From NCBI GenBank assembly GCA_017460395.1, contig JAFUBA010000120.1, positions 1 through 52,233 of the forward strand: a stretch of DNA of 52,233 bases. Reading direction: 5' to 3'. The notes under the pieces were generated by a model that was not told where the DNA came from, ran no database searches, and saw only the letters and a program-made list of their open reading frames with translations. How positions within the stretch are numbered: position 1 is the first letter of the stretch; each line of letters opens with the position of its first letter. The stretch comes from Clostridia bacterium. GTDB lineage: Bacteria; Bacillota; Clostridia; Christensenellales; Aristaeellaceae. Shown piece by piece: positions 17,980-26,616 of the stretch. A program made the position numbers and the translations under genes.

Positions 17980-19306
17980 CTATGATCACCTTCGCAGCAT
18001 GTTTCTGACACTGTGCCTGGATCAGTTCTTCATCTGCTTTATCGGCGTGGTGTCCACAGCCCTCGTCTCCTCCGTGGGGGAGGCGGCCATTGCGGCCGTG
18101 TCCATGGTGGGCACGATCAACGCCATGGTCTCCCTGATCTTCACCTCCCTGGCCTCGGGCGGAGCCATCGTGGTGAGCCGCGCCAAGGGGCGGGGCGAAA
18201 GAAACGAGATACGGGAGGCCATCGGGGAGGTCACGGGGCTGTGCGGGTTTACCGCCACCGTCCTGGCCATATTGATGATCCTCTTTTCCCAGGGGATCGT
18301 GGATTTTATCTACCCCGAGGTCGAGGAGATCCTGAGGGACTATGCCGTGCGCTACATGCGCCTGATGGCCATCTCCTTCATCCCCTACTCGGTCTTCTGC
18401 GCCATCTTCAATATCTTCCGCTCGGTGGGCGACACAAGGAGCGCGCTGGTGCTCACGATGGTCATCAACGTGGCACACCTGATGCTGAGCCTGCTGTTCA
18501 TCAACGGCATGCACCTTGGCGTCGACGGATCCGGCCTTTCCTACATCATAGCCCGGCTCCTCGGCATGGTGCTGGCCCTCATCTGGCTCCTTCGCGTCCA
18601 CAACGATTACGGCGTGCGGCCCGGACATTTCTTCCGCTTCCACAGGAGCATCACGCGGGAGATCGTGTCCCTGGGAATGCCCCTCACCATGGAGTCTCTC
18701 CTCATGCAGGGCGGCATGCTCCTGGTGCAGATCTACCTTGCCCGCCTGACCACCACCGATCTTGCGGCCCACGCGGTGGCCAACTCCCTCCTGCTCCTCT
18801 ACCAGATCACGGCCGGCGCCATGAACACCATCGTGGGCACGGTCTGCGGGCAGTGCTACGGAGCCGGTGAGGACGAGCTCACGCGGCGGTATATCCGCAA
18901 CATCATCTTCGTCGGCCGCTTCGTGCTCCTCGTGTCGGTGCTGATCCTCTATCCCCTGACACCCCTCCTTCTGCAGCTCTACCACGCAAGCCCCGCGGGC
19001 AGCGGCATCGCCTCCTCCTGCCTTCTGATCGCCGCCATCGCCATGCCCATCCTCTGGTGCGATGCAAACCTCCTGGGCATGGGGCTCAGGGTCGCCGGTG
19101 ACAGCATGTACGTGGGCACCGTGTCCGTGCTGGCCCTGGCCATTGGAAGACTGGTCATCGGGTACATCCTCACGATCCCCATGGGCCTTGGCGTCCAGGG
19201 CGTCTGGATCTCCATGGTCATCGAGTGGCTCCTGCGCGCCGTCGCGCTCAGGCTCCGCTTCCGGGGCGACAGATGGCTCCACCGGGAGGCACCCAAGGCT
19301 GCATAA
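17933..19306 (+). CDS. MATE-family multidrug/sodium antiporter
   Basis: A 457-residue integral membrane protein of about 12 helices in two similar halves (first helix near DQFFICFIGVVSTALVSS, repeat around NSLLLLYQITAGAMNT). It should export cationic or dye-like compounds in exchange for Na+ or H+. The proposed ATG at 17933 lies 17 bases after GAGGAGG, a wide spacing, and within the 3' end of the phosphohexomutase gene, so the two are probably co-transcribed. A terminator follows directly. The substrate is unknown. Confidence 0.88.
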   Translation: MLTDKLHSLLDSDHFDYDHLRSMFLTLCLDQFFICFIGVVSTALVSSVGEAAIAAVSMVGTINAMVSLIFTSLASGGAIVVSRAKGRGERNEIREAIGEVTGLCGFTATVLAILMILFSQGIVDFIYPEVEEILRDYAVRYMRLMAISFIPYSVFCAIFNIFRSVGDTRSALVLTMVINVAHLMLSLLFINGMHLGVDGSGLSYIIARLLGMVLALIWLLRVHNDYGVRPGHFFRFHRSITREIVSLGMPLTMESLLMQGGMLLVQIYLARLTTTDLAAHAVANSLLLLYQITAGAMNTIVGTVCGQCYGAGEDELTRRYIRNIIFVGRFVLLVSVLILYPLTPLLLQLYHASPAGSGIASSCLLIAAIAMPILWCDANLLGMGLRVAGDSMYVGTVSVLALAIGRLVIGYILTIPMGLGVQGVWISMVIEWLLRAVALRLRFRGDRWLHREAPKAA

Positions 19307-19322
19307 TTGAGAAGACATGATG

Positions 19323-19353
19323 AAAACACCTGGACGCATGTCCAGGTGTTTTT
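19323..19353. terminator. Bidirectional terminator
   Basis: An 11-bp perfect stem (19325-19335, 19340-19350; AACACCTGGAC) with a GCAT loop and T's on the plus strand, A's on the other side. It separates the MATE gene from the convergent ABC ATPase gene. Confidence 0.9.
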
Positions 19354-19919
19354 CACAGTGTGATGATCCTGCCGCCCATCTGCTCGGCCTCGGCCCGGTC
19401 GTGGGTGATGAGAAGCACGGTTTTTCCGGAGGACAGGTGGATGGTCTCCCGGATCACCGCTTCCCTCGTCTCCTCGTCCAGCCCCTTGAAGGGTTCGTCC
19501 ATGATGAGGACCTCGCAGTCCGAGAGGAGTGCCCGCAGAAGGGCCACGCGCCGCTTCATGCCGCCGGAGAGCTCCCGCACCTTCTGCCCGGCACACCCTT
19601 CAAGCCCCATCCGCGCCATGGCGGCGATCACCGCGACCCTTGGCACCTGCGGGTTCACCAGGCGGATGTTGGAGACGGGATCCATCTCCTCCACCAGGCG
19701 GTCCTCCTGGAAGACGGCACCGATGCGCCGGCCTTCAAGGCCCACCACTTCGCCGGCGTCCTTTTTCTCCAGGCCCAGCAGAATGCGCATGAGCGTGGTC
19801 TTGCCGCTGCCGGAGGGCGCCATGAGGCAGAGTGTCTCGCCCTCGGCCCATTGAAAGGACAGGTCGCGGAGCACCTGCTTGCTCCCGAAGCTTTTGCTGA
19901 GATGCCGGACCTCCATCAT
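19353..19919 (-). CDS. ABC transporter ATPase, SsuB/TauB-like
   Basis: A 188-residue nucleotide-binding subunit. Walker A is APSGSGKTT, the Q-loop GAVFQEDRLVEEM, the signature LSGGMKRR, Walker B VLIMDEP and the H-switch LLITHDR. At 188 residues it is shorter than typical SsuB/TauB proteins (about 240-260), ending soon after the switch His. The ATG overlaps the permease stop as ATGA. With the permease and binding protein upstream it forms a NitT/TauT-type importer. Confidence 0.88.
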   Translation of the reverse strand: MMEVRHLSKSFGSKQVLRDLSFQWAEGETLCLMAPSGSGKTTLMRILLGLEKKDAGEVVGLEGRRIGAVFQEDRLVEEMDPVSNIRLVNPQVPRVAVIAAMARMGLEGCAGQKVRELSGGMKRRVALLRALLSDCEVLIMDEPFKGLDEETREAVIRETIHLSSGKTVLLITHDRAEAEQMGGRIITL

Positions 19920-20662
19920 ATCCTGTTCACCCGCCTCTCGAGGGCCTTGAGAAGGAAGAGCACCGCCTTCTCAAACACCAGGCTCACACAGATGATGACC
20001 AGCGTCCATGCAAATAGGTCCCGCGTGTCCAGATACACCTTCGCCTGCTGCAGTCTCTCCCCGATGGAGCCCACCGGCATCCCGATCACCTCCGCTGCGA
20101 CCCCGCTCTTCCAGCTCAGGCCCAGCGCCACCGAGCACCCGGAGCGGAAAAAGGGCATCACCATGGGAAGGTAGAGCCGGAAGATGCGGCGAAGGGTCGG
20201 CACCCGGAAGACCTGCGCCATCTCGAGAAGCTCCCTTGAGCAGGACAGGATGCCCTCCAGGACACTCGTGTAGATGATCGGAAGGACCATCAGGAAGGAG
20301 ATCAGGACGGAGAGCTTCTTGGAGGACAGCCAGATGAGCGCCACAATGATGAATGACGCCACCGGCACCGTCTTGACCGTCAGCATGAGGGGCGAGAGGA
20401 GGTCACGGATCCAGCGCTTCCATGACGCGAGGGCAGCGAGCAGGATGCCGCTGAGCGTGGCCAGCACAAAACCCAGCGCGATGCGCGACAGGGTGTAGGC
20501 GACCGTGCCCCAGAAGGCGGGCTCCATCACAAGTTCGCCCAGGCGCGTGAGCGTGCGCCAGGGCGATACGAGAAGGATTTCCTTGCCCACGGCCATGCTG
20601 GCCAGCTGCCAGACGGCAAGCCAAAGCAGCACGGCCCAGGGCTTTACAGACGTGTGTTTCAT
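19916..20662 (-). CDS. ABC transporter permease, SsuC/TauC-like
   Basis: A 248-residue inner-membrane subunit with about six helices and the EAA coupling loop in the region EMAQVFRVPTLRRIFRLYLP. It forms the channel for the binding protein at 20684 and the ATPase at 19353. The ribosome site before the ATG at 20662 is weak (GGAAACCG), with a 21-base gap from the binding-protein stop. The transported molecule (sulfonate, nitrate, pyrimidine precursor or other small anion) is not identifiable. Confidence 0.88.
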   Translation of the reverse strand: MKHTSVKPWAVLLWLAVWQLASMAVGKEILLVSPWRTLTRLGELVMEPAFWGTVAYTLSRIALGFVLATLSGILLAALASWKRWIRDLLSPLMLTVKTVPVASFIIVALIWLSSKKLSVLISFLMVLPIIYTSVLEGILSCSRELLEMAQVFRVPTLRRIFRLYLPMVMPFFRSGCSVALGLSWKSGVAAEVIGMPVGSIGERLQQAKVYLDTRDLFAWTLVIICVSLVFEKAVLFLLKALERRVNRI

Positions 20663-20683
20663 CGGTTTCCAGTAATTTCAGCC

Positions 20684-21655
20684 TCAGCGGCTGTAATAGA
20701 AGTCATCCGCGGGGACTGCGCCGCCGACAGACTTGGGGTTCTGGGTATAGAGCTCGCTGAGATATCCGGAGAGCCTGGTTTTGAGCTCCTCGCCCTCCAC
20801 GAACACGATCTTGCAGGCGGGAATGGCCTTCTTTGCGACGGCCTCGGGCACGATGTCAAATTCTCCCACGAGCCTGGCTGCGTCCTCCACGTTCTCGTTC
20901 ACGAACGAAACGGAATCTGCGTAGGCATCCATGAAGGCATTCAGCTCATCCCTGTGTGCTTCCGCATAATCCTTCCGAACGATGACGGCACCGGTGATCA
21001 GGGCAGAGGGGTTCTCCACGCCTTCCTGCAGCCGGTCCCACTCCTCGGTCAGGTCCAGCACCACATTCAGGCCTTCTGCCTTCATCTGGGCCGTGGTCAC
21101 AAAGGGCTGGGGCAGCATGGCAATGGCGTTCTCCTGGCTTGTGAGGACAGCCAGGCACTCTGCATGCTCGCTCTTCCACTCGATGGTGACATCCTTTTCG
21201 GGGTCAATCCCGTTGCCGCGGAGAATGTAGTTCAGCGCATACTCGGGGGTGGCACCCTTGCCGCTGGCGTAGATGGTCTTGCCCCGAAGATCCTCGACGC
21301 TCCCCACGCTGTCGCCGCTCTCCACGATGTAGAGGACGCCAAGGGTGTTCACCGCCAGCACCTGCACATCGACACCGTCATTGTTGTACAGGACGCTGGC
21401 CACGTTTGCGGGCACGGCAGCCACGTCCACCTCGCCCTTGACCACCATGGGGGTCACCAGCTGAATGTCGCTGGCCATGTCAAAGGTCACACCGGGGAGC
21501 TCGCCATTTTTGGCATCCTCCATCATCTTCACCATGCCCATGGCCGTGGGGCCCTTGAGGGCGACCACCCGCATGGGCGCATCCTCGGCAAAGGACACGG
21601 ACAGGGATGAAAGCAGCAGCGCTGCCAGAAGAAGCAGTGACAAAATACGTTTCAT
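20684..21655 (-). CDS. ABC transporter substrate-binding protein, NitT/TauT-like
   Basis: A 323-residue exported binding protein. The signal peptide MKRILSLLLLAALLLSS ends at VSFAED with an A-x-A-type site and no lipobox Cys, which is unusual for a monoderm ABC importer. The mature part has the type II fold pattern (VPANVASVLYNN, LRGKTIYASGKGATPEY, AMLPQPFVTTA). It is followed by its permease and ATPase and preceded 67 bases upstream by a Crp/Fnr-type regulator. AAAGGA precedes the ATG at 21655. Confidence 0.88.
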   Translation of the reverse strand: MKRILSLLLLAALLLSSLSVSFAEDAPMRVVALKGPTAMGMVKMMEDAKNGELPGVTFDMASDIQLVTPMVVKGEVDVAAVPANVASVLYNNDGVDVQVLAVNTLGVLYIVESGDSVGSVEDLRGKTIYASGKGATPEYALNYILRGNGIDPEKDVTIEWKSEHAECLAVLTSQENAIAMLPQPFVTTAQMKAEGLNVVLDLTEEWDRLQEGVENPSALITGAVIVRKDYAEAHRDELNAFMDAYADSVSFVNENVEDAARLVGEFDIVPEAVAKKAIPACKIVFVEGEELKTRLSGYLSELYTQNPKSVGGAVPADDFYYSR

Positions 21656-21722
21656 TTGGAATTTCCTTTCCAGTATATCAGTATTTGGGTTCCCATATCT
21701 GTCGGCCTTTGGCCGAGTGATA

Positions 21723-22421
21723 TCAGTTGTTTTCCGTCTCCTGCGGATAGAGAAGGCCCTCCAGCTTTTCGCGGTCCAGGACCTTCATCCCGCCTCGAAC
21801 CATCTGGAGGCACCCCTCGTCCCTGAGGTAATTGAGCTCTCGGTAGAGCTGGGCCCGGCTCACGGACAGTTCCGCTGCCAGGTCCGTCTTCGTCCCCGGA
21901 AGCTGCACTGCGCCGTCTGCGCCGGAGCGCAGGAGAAGATAGGAGATCAGCTTGCCGCGCGCCGTCTGGGCCGTCAGGAGGGCAATGCGCCGAAGGAGAA
22001 ACTGGAGCTTCTGATTGCAGATCCTGGCATAGCGAAGGGCCAGGGCGCTGTCTGCGAGGAACGCCCCCTCCACCTCATCCCCCGGAATCAGGAAGATCAG
22101 GACCCTGGATTCTGCGCACAGCTGCGTGTCCAGGCTGCCGCCGGTCAGGAGGTTCGCGATGCCAAAGCAGTCGCCTGCGCCGAGCGTGTTGAGGAGGACG
22201 CCGTTTCCATCGGGTGCAAGAGACCAGACACCCAGGACCCCGTCCGCAATGAGGCCGATGCTGTTTCTGTCATCGCCCTCAAGCGCCACCTTCTGTCCCG
22301 GGGACAGGTGCAGCGCCTTCCCGTGAAAGCCCTCCAGCACGTCGTCCTGCATGCCGGAAAACAGCTGCGAGACCCCAAAGGCCCGCTTCACGGCAGCTCT
22401 TTCCTTGTCTGTCAGCGGCAT
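21723..22421 (-). CDS. Crp/Fnr-family transcriptional regulator
   Basis: A 232-residue regulator with an N-terminal cyclic-nucleotide-binding-like beta-roll (FHGKALHLSPGQKVALEGD, LGAGDCFGIANLLTGG), a long dimer helix and a C-terminal helix-turn-helix (TKTDLAAELSVSRAQLYREL). No cysteine cluster of Fnr type is visible, so it probably binds a small effector. The ATG at 22421 has AAGGAGGG 6 bases upstream; upstream in-frame codons extend past the promoter. It is the first gene of the transporter operon and divergent from nagZ, so both are likely targets. Confidence 0.9.
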   Translation of the reverse strand: MPLTDKERAAVKRAFGVSQLFSGMQDDVLEGFHGKALHLSPGQKVALEGDDRNSIGLIADGVLGVWSLAPDGNGVLLNTLGAGDCFGIANLLTGGSLDTQLCAESRVLIFLIPGDEVEGAFLADSALALRYARICNQKLQFLLRRIALLTAQTARGKLISYLLLRSGADGAVQLPGTKTDLAAELSVSRAQLYRELNYLRDEGCLQMVRGGMKVLDREKLEGLLYPQETENN

Positions 22422-22463
22422 GTCATCCCTCCTTCCCGGAAACATCTCATGGATGCAGGCGAG

Positions 22464-22492
22464 AGTATATGCCCCGTTCCCCTGTTTGTCAA
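22464..22492 (-). promoter_or_regulatory. Promoter of the Crp-like regulator/ABC importer operon
   Basis: Minus strand: -35 TTGACA (22487-22492), 17-base spacer, -10 TATACT (22464-22469). The start of transcription would fall near 22457, about 35 bases before the ATG. Confidence 0.8.
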
Positions 22493-22500
22493 TCCTAATC

Positions 22501-22516
22501 TGTTTCATATGAGACA
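22501..22516. promoter_or_regulatory. Operator-like palindrome between divergent promoters
   Basis: TGTTTCATATGAGACA is a 16-bp palindrome with one mismatched pair. It lies 8 bases upstream of the regulator's -35 box and 12 bases upstream of the divergent nagZ -35. Position and symmetry suit a Crp/Fnr-type dimer, although the half-site is not the classic TGTGA or TTGAT. Confidence 0.55.
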
Positions 22517-22527
22517 AATTATCCGGA

Positions 22528-22556
22528 TTGATTCCCGCTGCCCGGCATGATAGACT
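22528..22556 (+). promoter_or_regulatory. Promoter of the nagZ operon
   Basis: -35 TTGATT (22528-22533), 17-base spacer, -10 TAGACT (22551-22556), about 35 bases upstream of the TTG start codon. Confidence 0.6.
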
Positions 22557-22598
22557 TTCCTCAATCCATGTTGGGTTTTCCCTGGAAGGAGGACGGCC

Positions 22599-23759
22599 TT
22601 GCGTTTTTTGCGTCTGACTTTATTGCTTATATGTCTCATGCTGCTCATTTTCCCTGCGATTTCTTTGTCTGAGGAGGCTACACTTATGGACCTGTCATCA
22701 CGCATCTCCGGCATGTCCCTTCGTGAGAAGGTTGGCCAGCTCTTCTGTATCCGCCCGGAGTCCCTGGAGGAGAGCTACTCCGCAGCCGAGCTGAACGAGG
22801 CCTACGGGAACGGCACCAAGAGCGTCACCGAGGGCATGCGTGCACTCTATGAGGACTACCCCTGCGGCGGGTTTGCCCTGTTTCTCAAAAACATCGAGAG
22901 CCCGGAGCAGCTTCGCACCTTTACCGCAGACCTTCACGCCATGGGCGGGATCCGGCCGCTTCTTTGCATCGACGAGGAGGGCGGGAACGTCGCCAGGATC
23001 GCGAACCACCCGTCTTTCGATGTCCCCCGCTTCTCTCCGATGGGCACCCTCGGGCAGAGCGGAAAAGAGGAGGACGCGTATGATGCCGGGAAGACCATCG
23101 GGCAGTACCTGAAGGAATTCGGCCTGGATGTGGACTTTGCACCGGTGGCGGACGTGAACACCAACCCCCTGAACCCGATCATCGGGCTGCGCGCCTTCTC
23201 CTCCGATCCTGCGGTGGCCTCCCGCCTCGTCCAGCAGTTCCTTTACGGGCTCCACGAAAGCGGGGTGGCCGGCTGTCTCAAGCATTTCCCGGGCCACGGG
23301 GACACCAAGACCGACACCCACACGGGGTATGCGGAGACGCTCAAGAGCTGGGACGAGCTGGTGACGTGCGAGATGCTGCCCTTCATTGCGGGCATCAGTG
23401 CGGGGACGGACATGATCATGACCGCCCACATAGCAGCCCCGAACGTGACCTGCTCCTCCGTCCCCTCCACCGTATCCCCGCTGATTCTCACAGAGAAGCT
23501 CCGGGGCGAGCTCGGGTACGAGGGGATCATCATCACCGACGCCCTGGCGATGGGAGCGATCACCCAGGAATACACGAGCGCCGAGGCATCGATCCTGTGC
23601 CTTGAGGCCGGGGCAGACATCATCCTGATGCCCTTTGACTACGTGGAGGCCTTCGACGGGCTCATGGAGGCCGTGGAGAGCGGCCGCGTGCCGGAAAATC
23701 GGATTGACGAGAGCGTCACGCGGATCCTTCTTTTGAGGGAAAAGCTGGGACTTCTGTGA
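22599..23759 (+). CDS. nagZ: Beta-N-acetylhexosaminidase, GH3 (NagZ-like)
   Basis: A 386-residue secreted or membrane-anchored GH3 enzyme that removes GlcNAc from muropeptides or other beta-GlcNAc glycans. An N-terminal hydrophobic signal runs from residues 5 to 23. The catalytic His/Asp loop KHFPGHGDTKTDTH and the nucleophile Asp in IITDALAMGAI are intact; LLCIDEEGGNVARI binds substrate. The start is TTG, supported by GGAAGGAGG 6 bases upstream; no ATG fits as well. Its stop overlaps or nearly touches the AmiE-like gene, matching the nagZ-amiE pairing known from Bacillus subtilis wall recycling. Confidence 0.9.
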   Translation: MRFLRLTLLLICLMLLIFPAISLSEEATLMDLSSRISGMSLREKVGQLFCIRPESLEESYSAAELNEAYGNGTKSVTEGMRALYEDYPCGGFALFLKNIESPEQLRTFTADLHAMGGIRPLLCIDEEGGNVARIANHPSFDVPRFSPMGTLGQSGKEEDAYDAGKTIGQYLKEFGLDVDFAPVADVNTNPLNPIIGLRAFSSDPAVASRLVQQFLYGLHESGVAGCLKHFPGHGDTKTDTHTGYAETLKSWDELVTCEMLPFIAGISAGTDMIMTAHIAAPNVTCSSVPSTVSPLILTEKLRGELGYEGIIITDALAMGAITQEYTSAEASILCLEAGADIILMPFDYVEAFDGLMEAVESGRVPENRIDESVTRILLLREKLGLL

Positions 23760-23767
23760 GGCCACGT

Positions 23768-24814
23768 ATGCTCCAGAGAGAAAGAAAACTTCAGGACCTG
23801 ATCGAGCGCTACCGCGCGGGCGGGTACTTCCCCGATGCGGCCGTATGTGTATTTTCAGGGAAGCAGATCCTGACAATCCTCACCACGGGGAGCGCCCAGG
23901 AGCATTCGGTCTTTGATGTGGCGAGCCTCACCAAGATCGCCACCGCCACCCAGATCCTGCTCCTCGTGGAGGATGGCCGCCTGTCCCTGGACGGGCGCAT
24001 CGCAGACCTGCTGCCAGCCCTCTCGCCGTCCGTCTTCCGGGCGTATGATCAGGTGAAAGACATCACCATCTGTCAGCTCCTCACCCACACCTCGCCCCTG
24101 CCCGCCTGGTATCCCTTCTACACAAGGCAGCAGGACGGCTTTTATGACATCCTCGCCCACGTCATCCAGGTCTGTCCCAAAAGCCGTGGTGTCACCTACT
24201 CCGATCTCAACTTCATGCTGCTGGGGAAACTGCTGGAGGAAGTCTGCCGTCTGCCCCTCCAGGACTGCCTGCAGCAGCATCTGTGTATCCCCTTTGGGAT
24301 CCGGGACATGACGTACCTTCCGGGTGCATCTCTGCCCGACCGCCTGATCCCCTCGGATCTTGGCAACGACATTGAGATGCGGATGGTCCGGGAGCGCGGC
24401 CTTCGCTTTGACGGCTTCCGTCCCCTCGGGATCCCGGCCCCCGGCACCGTGAACGACGGGAACGCCAACTACTATTTCGGCGGCGTGTCCGGCCATGCGG
24501 GGATCTTTGCCAGCGTGCAGGCCTACGCAAGGCTCTGCCAGGTATACCTTGAGACGGACCTGAAGGGCCTGATCTCGGCCCAGCTTGAGCAGCCGGACGC
24601 CCCGGGCCGCGGCCTCGGGTTCCAGGTGGGCATGACCTATCCCTGCGGCTGCGGGCACACGGGCTTTACCGGCACATCCATCTATCTCTCCAGGTCCCAC
24701 GACGTCGGCGCCGTCGCCTTCACCAACAGGCTGTGCGCCGCGGAGGCCGGGCACGACATGAGCGAATTTCGCCGGGCACTCCACGAGACGGTCCTTGCCC
24801 TGTACGGATCATGA
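23768..24814 (+). CDS. Serine beta-lactamase-like hydrolase (AmiE-like)
   Basis: A 348-residue protein of the beta-lactamase/penicillin-binding fold. It has the SxxK motif SLTK (nucleophile Ser), YSDLN as the Y-x-N motif, and HTGFTG replacing KTG. Being next to nagZ it is best read as an N-acetylmuramoyl-L-alanine amidase of the AmiE kind, cutting the lactyl-peptide bond after NagZ removes GlcNAc. A GTG at 23756 overlaps the nagZ stop (GTGA); the ATG at 23768 with GAGG 6 bases upstream is preferred. Unlike B. subtilis AmiE there is no signal peptide, so the two enzymes may sit in different compartments. A general esterase is the alternative. Confidence 0.78.
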   Translation: MLQRERKLQDLIERYRAGGYFPDAAVCVFSGKQILTILTTGSAQEHSVFDVASLTKIATATQILLLVEDGRLSLDGRIADLLPALSPSVFRAYDQVKDITICQLLTHTSPLPAWYPFYTRQQDGFYDILAHVIQVCPKSRGVTYSDLNFMLLGKLLEEVCRLPLQDCLQQHLCIPFGIRDMTYLPGASLPDRLIPSDLGNDIEMRMVRERGLRFDGFRPLGIPAPGTVNDGNANYYFGGVSGHAGIFASVQAYARLCQVYLETDLKGLISAQLEQPDAPGRGLGFQVGMTYPCGCGHTGFTGTSIYLSRSHDVGAVAFTNRLCAAEAGHDMSEFRRALHETVLALYGS

Positions 24815-24815
24815 C

Positions 24816-24848
24816 AAAAACACCTCCCAGGCTCCGGGAGGTGTTTTT
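24816..24848. terminator. Bidirectional terminator
   Basis: AAAAACACCTCCC pairs with GGGAGGTGTTTTT (stem 24816-24828 with 24836-24848) around a 7-base loop. It serves the nagZ operon and the convergent sugar transporter operon. Confidence 0.92.
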
Positions 24849-24889
24849 GTATGTTTCGTCTGTATCGTACGATTTTGTGGTTTATCCCT

Positions 24890-25696
24890 TCACGCTGCCG
24901 ATGGTGATGCCCTCCACGAACTGCTTTGCAGGAACACATACAGAATGAAGGGGAACAGGAAGGTCAGCGTGGCGCCAGCCATGACCATGCCATAGTTGGT
25001 GGTGGAGTTGCTGGAGAGCGTGGCCATGGTGACCGGGAGCACGTGCATGTCAGATCTTGTGTTGATGATCAGCGGCCAGAGGAAGTTGTTCCAGGCCGCG
25101 TTGAAGGTGAAGATCGTGAGCGTGATGAGGGCCGGCTGAACCAGTGGAATCACGATGGTCACAAAGCGTCTGACCTCGCCGCACCCGTCGATCTCGGCCG
25201 CCTCCAGCAGCTCATTTGGCACGCCCACCATGAACTGGCGCATCAGGAAGATGCCGAAGGCACCCACCATGGGGAGGATCAGGGCAGCATAGGTGTTGGT
25301 GAGGCCGGCACGGTTGATCATGACAAACATGGGGATCAGGACCACCTGGCCGGGGATCATCATGGTGGCAAGATAGCCCTGGAAGAGCACTTCCTTGCCG
25401 GGCACAGGCTTCTTCTCAAACCCGTAGGCCGCCATGCTGGAGGCGATGTCCACCAGAAGGCACGACCCCACCACGGTGATGATGCTGTTGACCAGTGCCC
25501 GCCCGAAATTGCGCTTGACGATGGCATAGACGAAATTGTCAAAGCTGAAGCGCAGGTCGCTGATGGAAATGTACAGAGACTCAGAGTCCGTAAAAGAAAC
25601 GGCGATCATGTAGATCAGGGGCGTCAGGCACAGGATGGCAAAGAGCGTGATCAGGACCGTACCCAGCACCACAAAGGGTGTCACTTTCTGTTTCAC
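24890..25696 (-). CDS. CUT1 sugar ABC transporter permease (MalG-like), C-terminus frameshifted
   Basis: A 268-residue inner-membrane subunit of a carbohydrate importer, six helices, with the EAA loop ELLEAAEIDGCGEVRRFVTIVIPL. The start is GTG at 25696 with AAGGAG about 11 bases upstream. The last residues (QSSSWRASPSAA) do not fit the family. If one base is added at the T-run 24925-24927 (A-run on the coding strand), the frame gives KQFVEGITIGSVKG and stops at 24882-24884, the normal CUT1 permease end. So this is a recent 1-base deletion or a sequencing error; the protein may still work because only the tail is changed. Confidence 0.88.
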   Translation of the reverse strand: MKQKVTPFVVLGTVLITLFAILCLTPLIYMIAVSFTDSESLYISISDLRFSFDNFVYAIVKRNFGRALVNSIITVVGSCLLVDIASSMAAYGFEKKPVPGKEVLFQGYLATMMIPGQVVLIPMFVMINRAGLTNTYAALILPMVGAFGIFLMRQFMVGVPNELLEAAEIDGCGEVRRFVTIVIPLVQPALITLTIFTFNAAWNNFLWPLIINTRSDMHVLPVTMATLSSNSTTNYGMVMAGATLTFLFPFILYVFLQSSSWRASPSAA

Positions 25697-25698
25697 TG

Positions 25699-26592
25699 TC
25701 AGTCACGCTCCTTAAAACACAGCGTCTGCACCGCATGGATCAGGAGGATCACGATGAGAAGACAGACGGCCAGGGCGCAGGCATAGCCGATGCGCTTATC
25801 CTGGAACGCGTAGGAGTAGATCATGTAGGCGATGGTGTAGGTGGACCTTCCCGGCCCGCCGCCGGTCATCTTGTAGACCAGATCAAACACTTGGAAGGAC
25901 CCGATGATCCCGAGGGTCACGATCATGTAGGTGATGGGCTGCAGGACCGGGAGTGTGATGTACCAGAAGCGCTGGAAGGAGCCGGCGCCATCCACCACGG
26001 CCGCCTCCCGGATCTCCGAGGACACGCCCATGATCCCGGCATAGTAGATCACCATATAGTAGCCCGTGTTCTTCCATATGGCCACCGCCGCCACGCTCGG
26101 CAGGGCGTTGACCTTCGAGCCGAGGAAGTTGACCGGTCCTGCACCGAACAGTCCCAGGAACTGGTTGATGAGGCCGCCCTTTGGCTCGTACATGATGTTC
26201 CACACGGTCGCCGAGGCGATGAGGGATACGATCACGGGAATGAAGATGGTGGAGCGCAGAAGGGACCCAAAGCGGTTTTTCAGATGTTCTGCCAGGAAGG
26301 CTGCGATGATCAGGGCCAGAATGGTCTGGGCGGGCACGGTGATCAGCACATAGATGAGGGTATTGTGCAGGGCGTCCCCCAGGGCCTTGTTGGTGAACAG
26401 CTTCTGGTAGTTTTCCAGACCGATCCAGCTCGGCGCACTCACCATGTTGAACTTGGTAAACGAGTAGTAGATGGAGAGAAAGATCGGGATGACATTGAAG
26501 GTCATCATCAGGATAAAGCTCGGCGCGATATAGCCCATGCCGATCAGCGCCTGCACCCTTGTCCGCTTTCTCATCCCTGACTGTTTCTGCAT
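25699..26592 (-). CDS. CUT1 sugar ABC transporter permease (MalF-like)
   Basis: A 297-residue permease with six helices and the EAA loop SEIREAAVVDGAGSFQRFWYI. GGAGG lies 8 bases before the ATG at 26592. It pairs with the permease 2 bases downstream and the binding protein 75 bases upstream. There is no ATPase gene in the operon, so a shared MsmK-type ATPase encoded elsewhere must energise it, as is usual for CUT1 systems in Bacillota. Confidence 0.9.
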   Translation of the reverse strand: MQKQSGMRKRTRVQALIGMGYIAPSFILMMTFNVIPIFLSIYYSFTKFNMVSAPSWIGLENYQKLFTNKALGDALHNTLIYVLITVPAQTILALIIAAFLAEHLKNRFGSLLRSTIFIPVIVSLIASATVWNIMYEPKGGLINQFLGLFGAGPVNFLGSKVNALPSVAAVAIWKNTGYYMVIYYAGIMGVSSEIREAAVVDGAGSFQRFWYITLPVLQPITYMIVTLGIIGSFQVFDLVYKMTGGGPGRSTYTIAYMIYSYAFQDKRIGYACALAVCLLIVILLIHAVQTLCFKERD

Positions 26593-26616
26593 CTTGAAGC
26601 CCTCCGGGATGATTTG

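Noticed and set aside
17897-19339. A 480-codon minus-strand frame rich in His, Asp, Gly and Gln opposite the MATE gene
   Set aside because: Composition is typical of the antisense of a hydrophobic membrane protein; the plus strand encodes a clear MATE transporter.
25678-26580. A long plus-strand frame opposite the sugar permease
   Set aside because: Charged, His-rich composition of an antisense membrane gene; no start signals.
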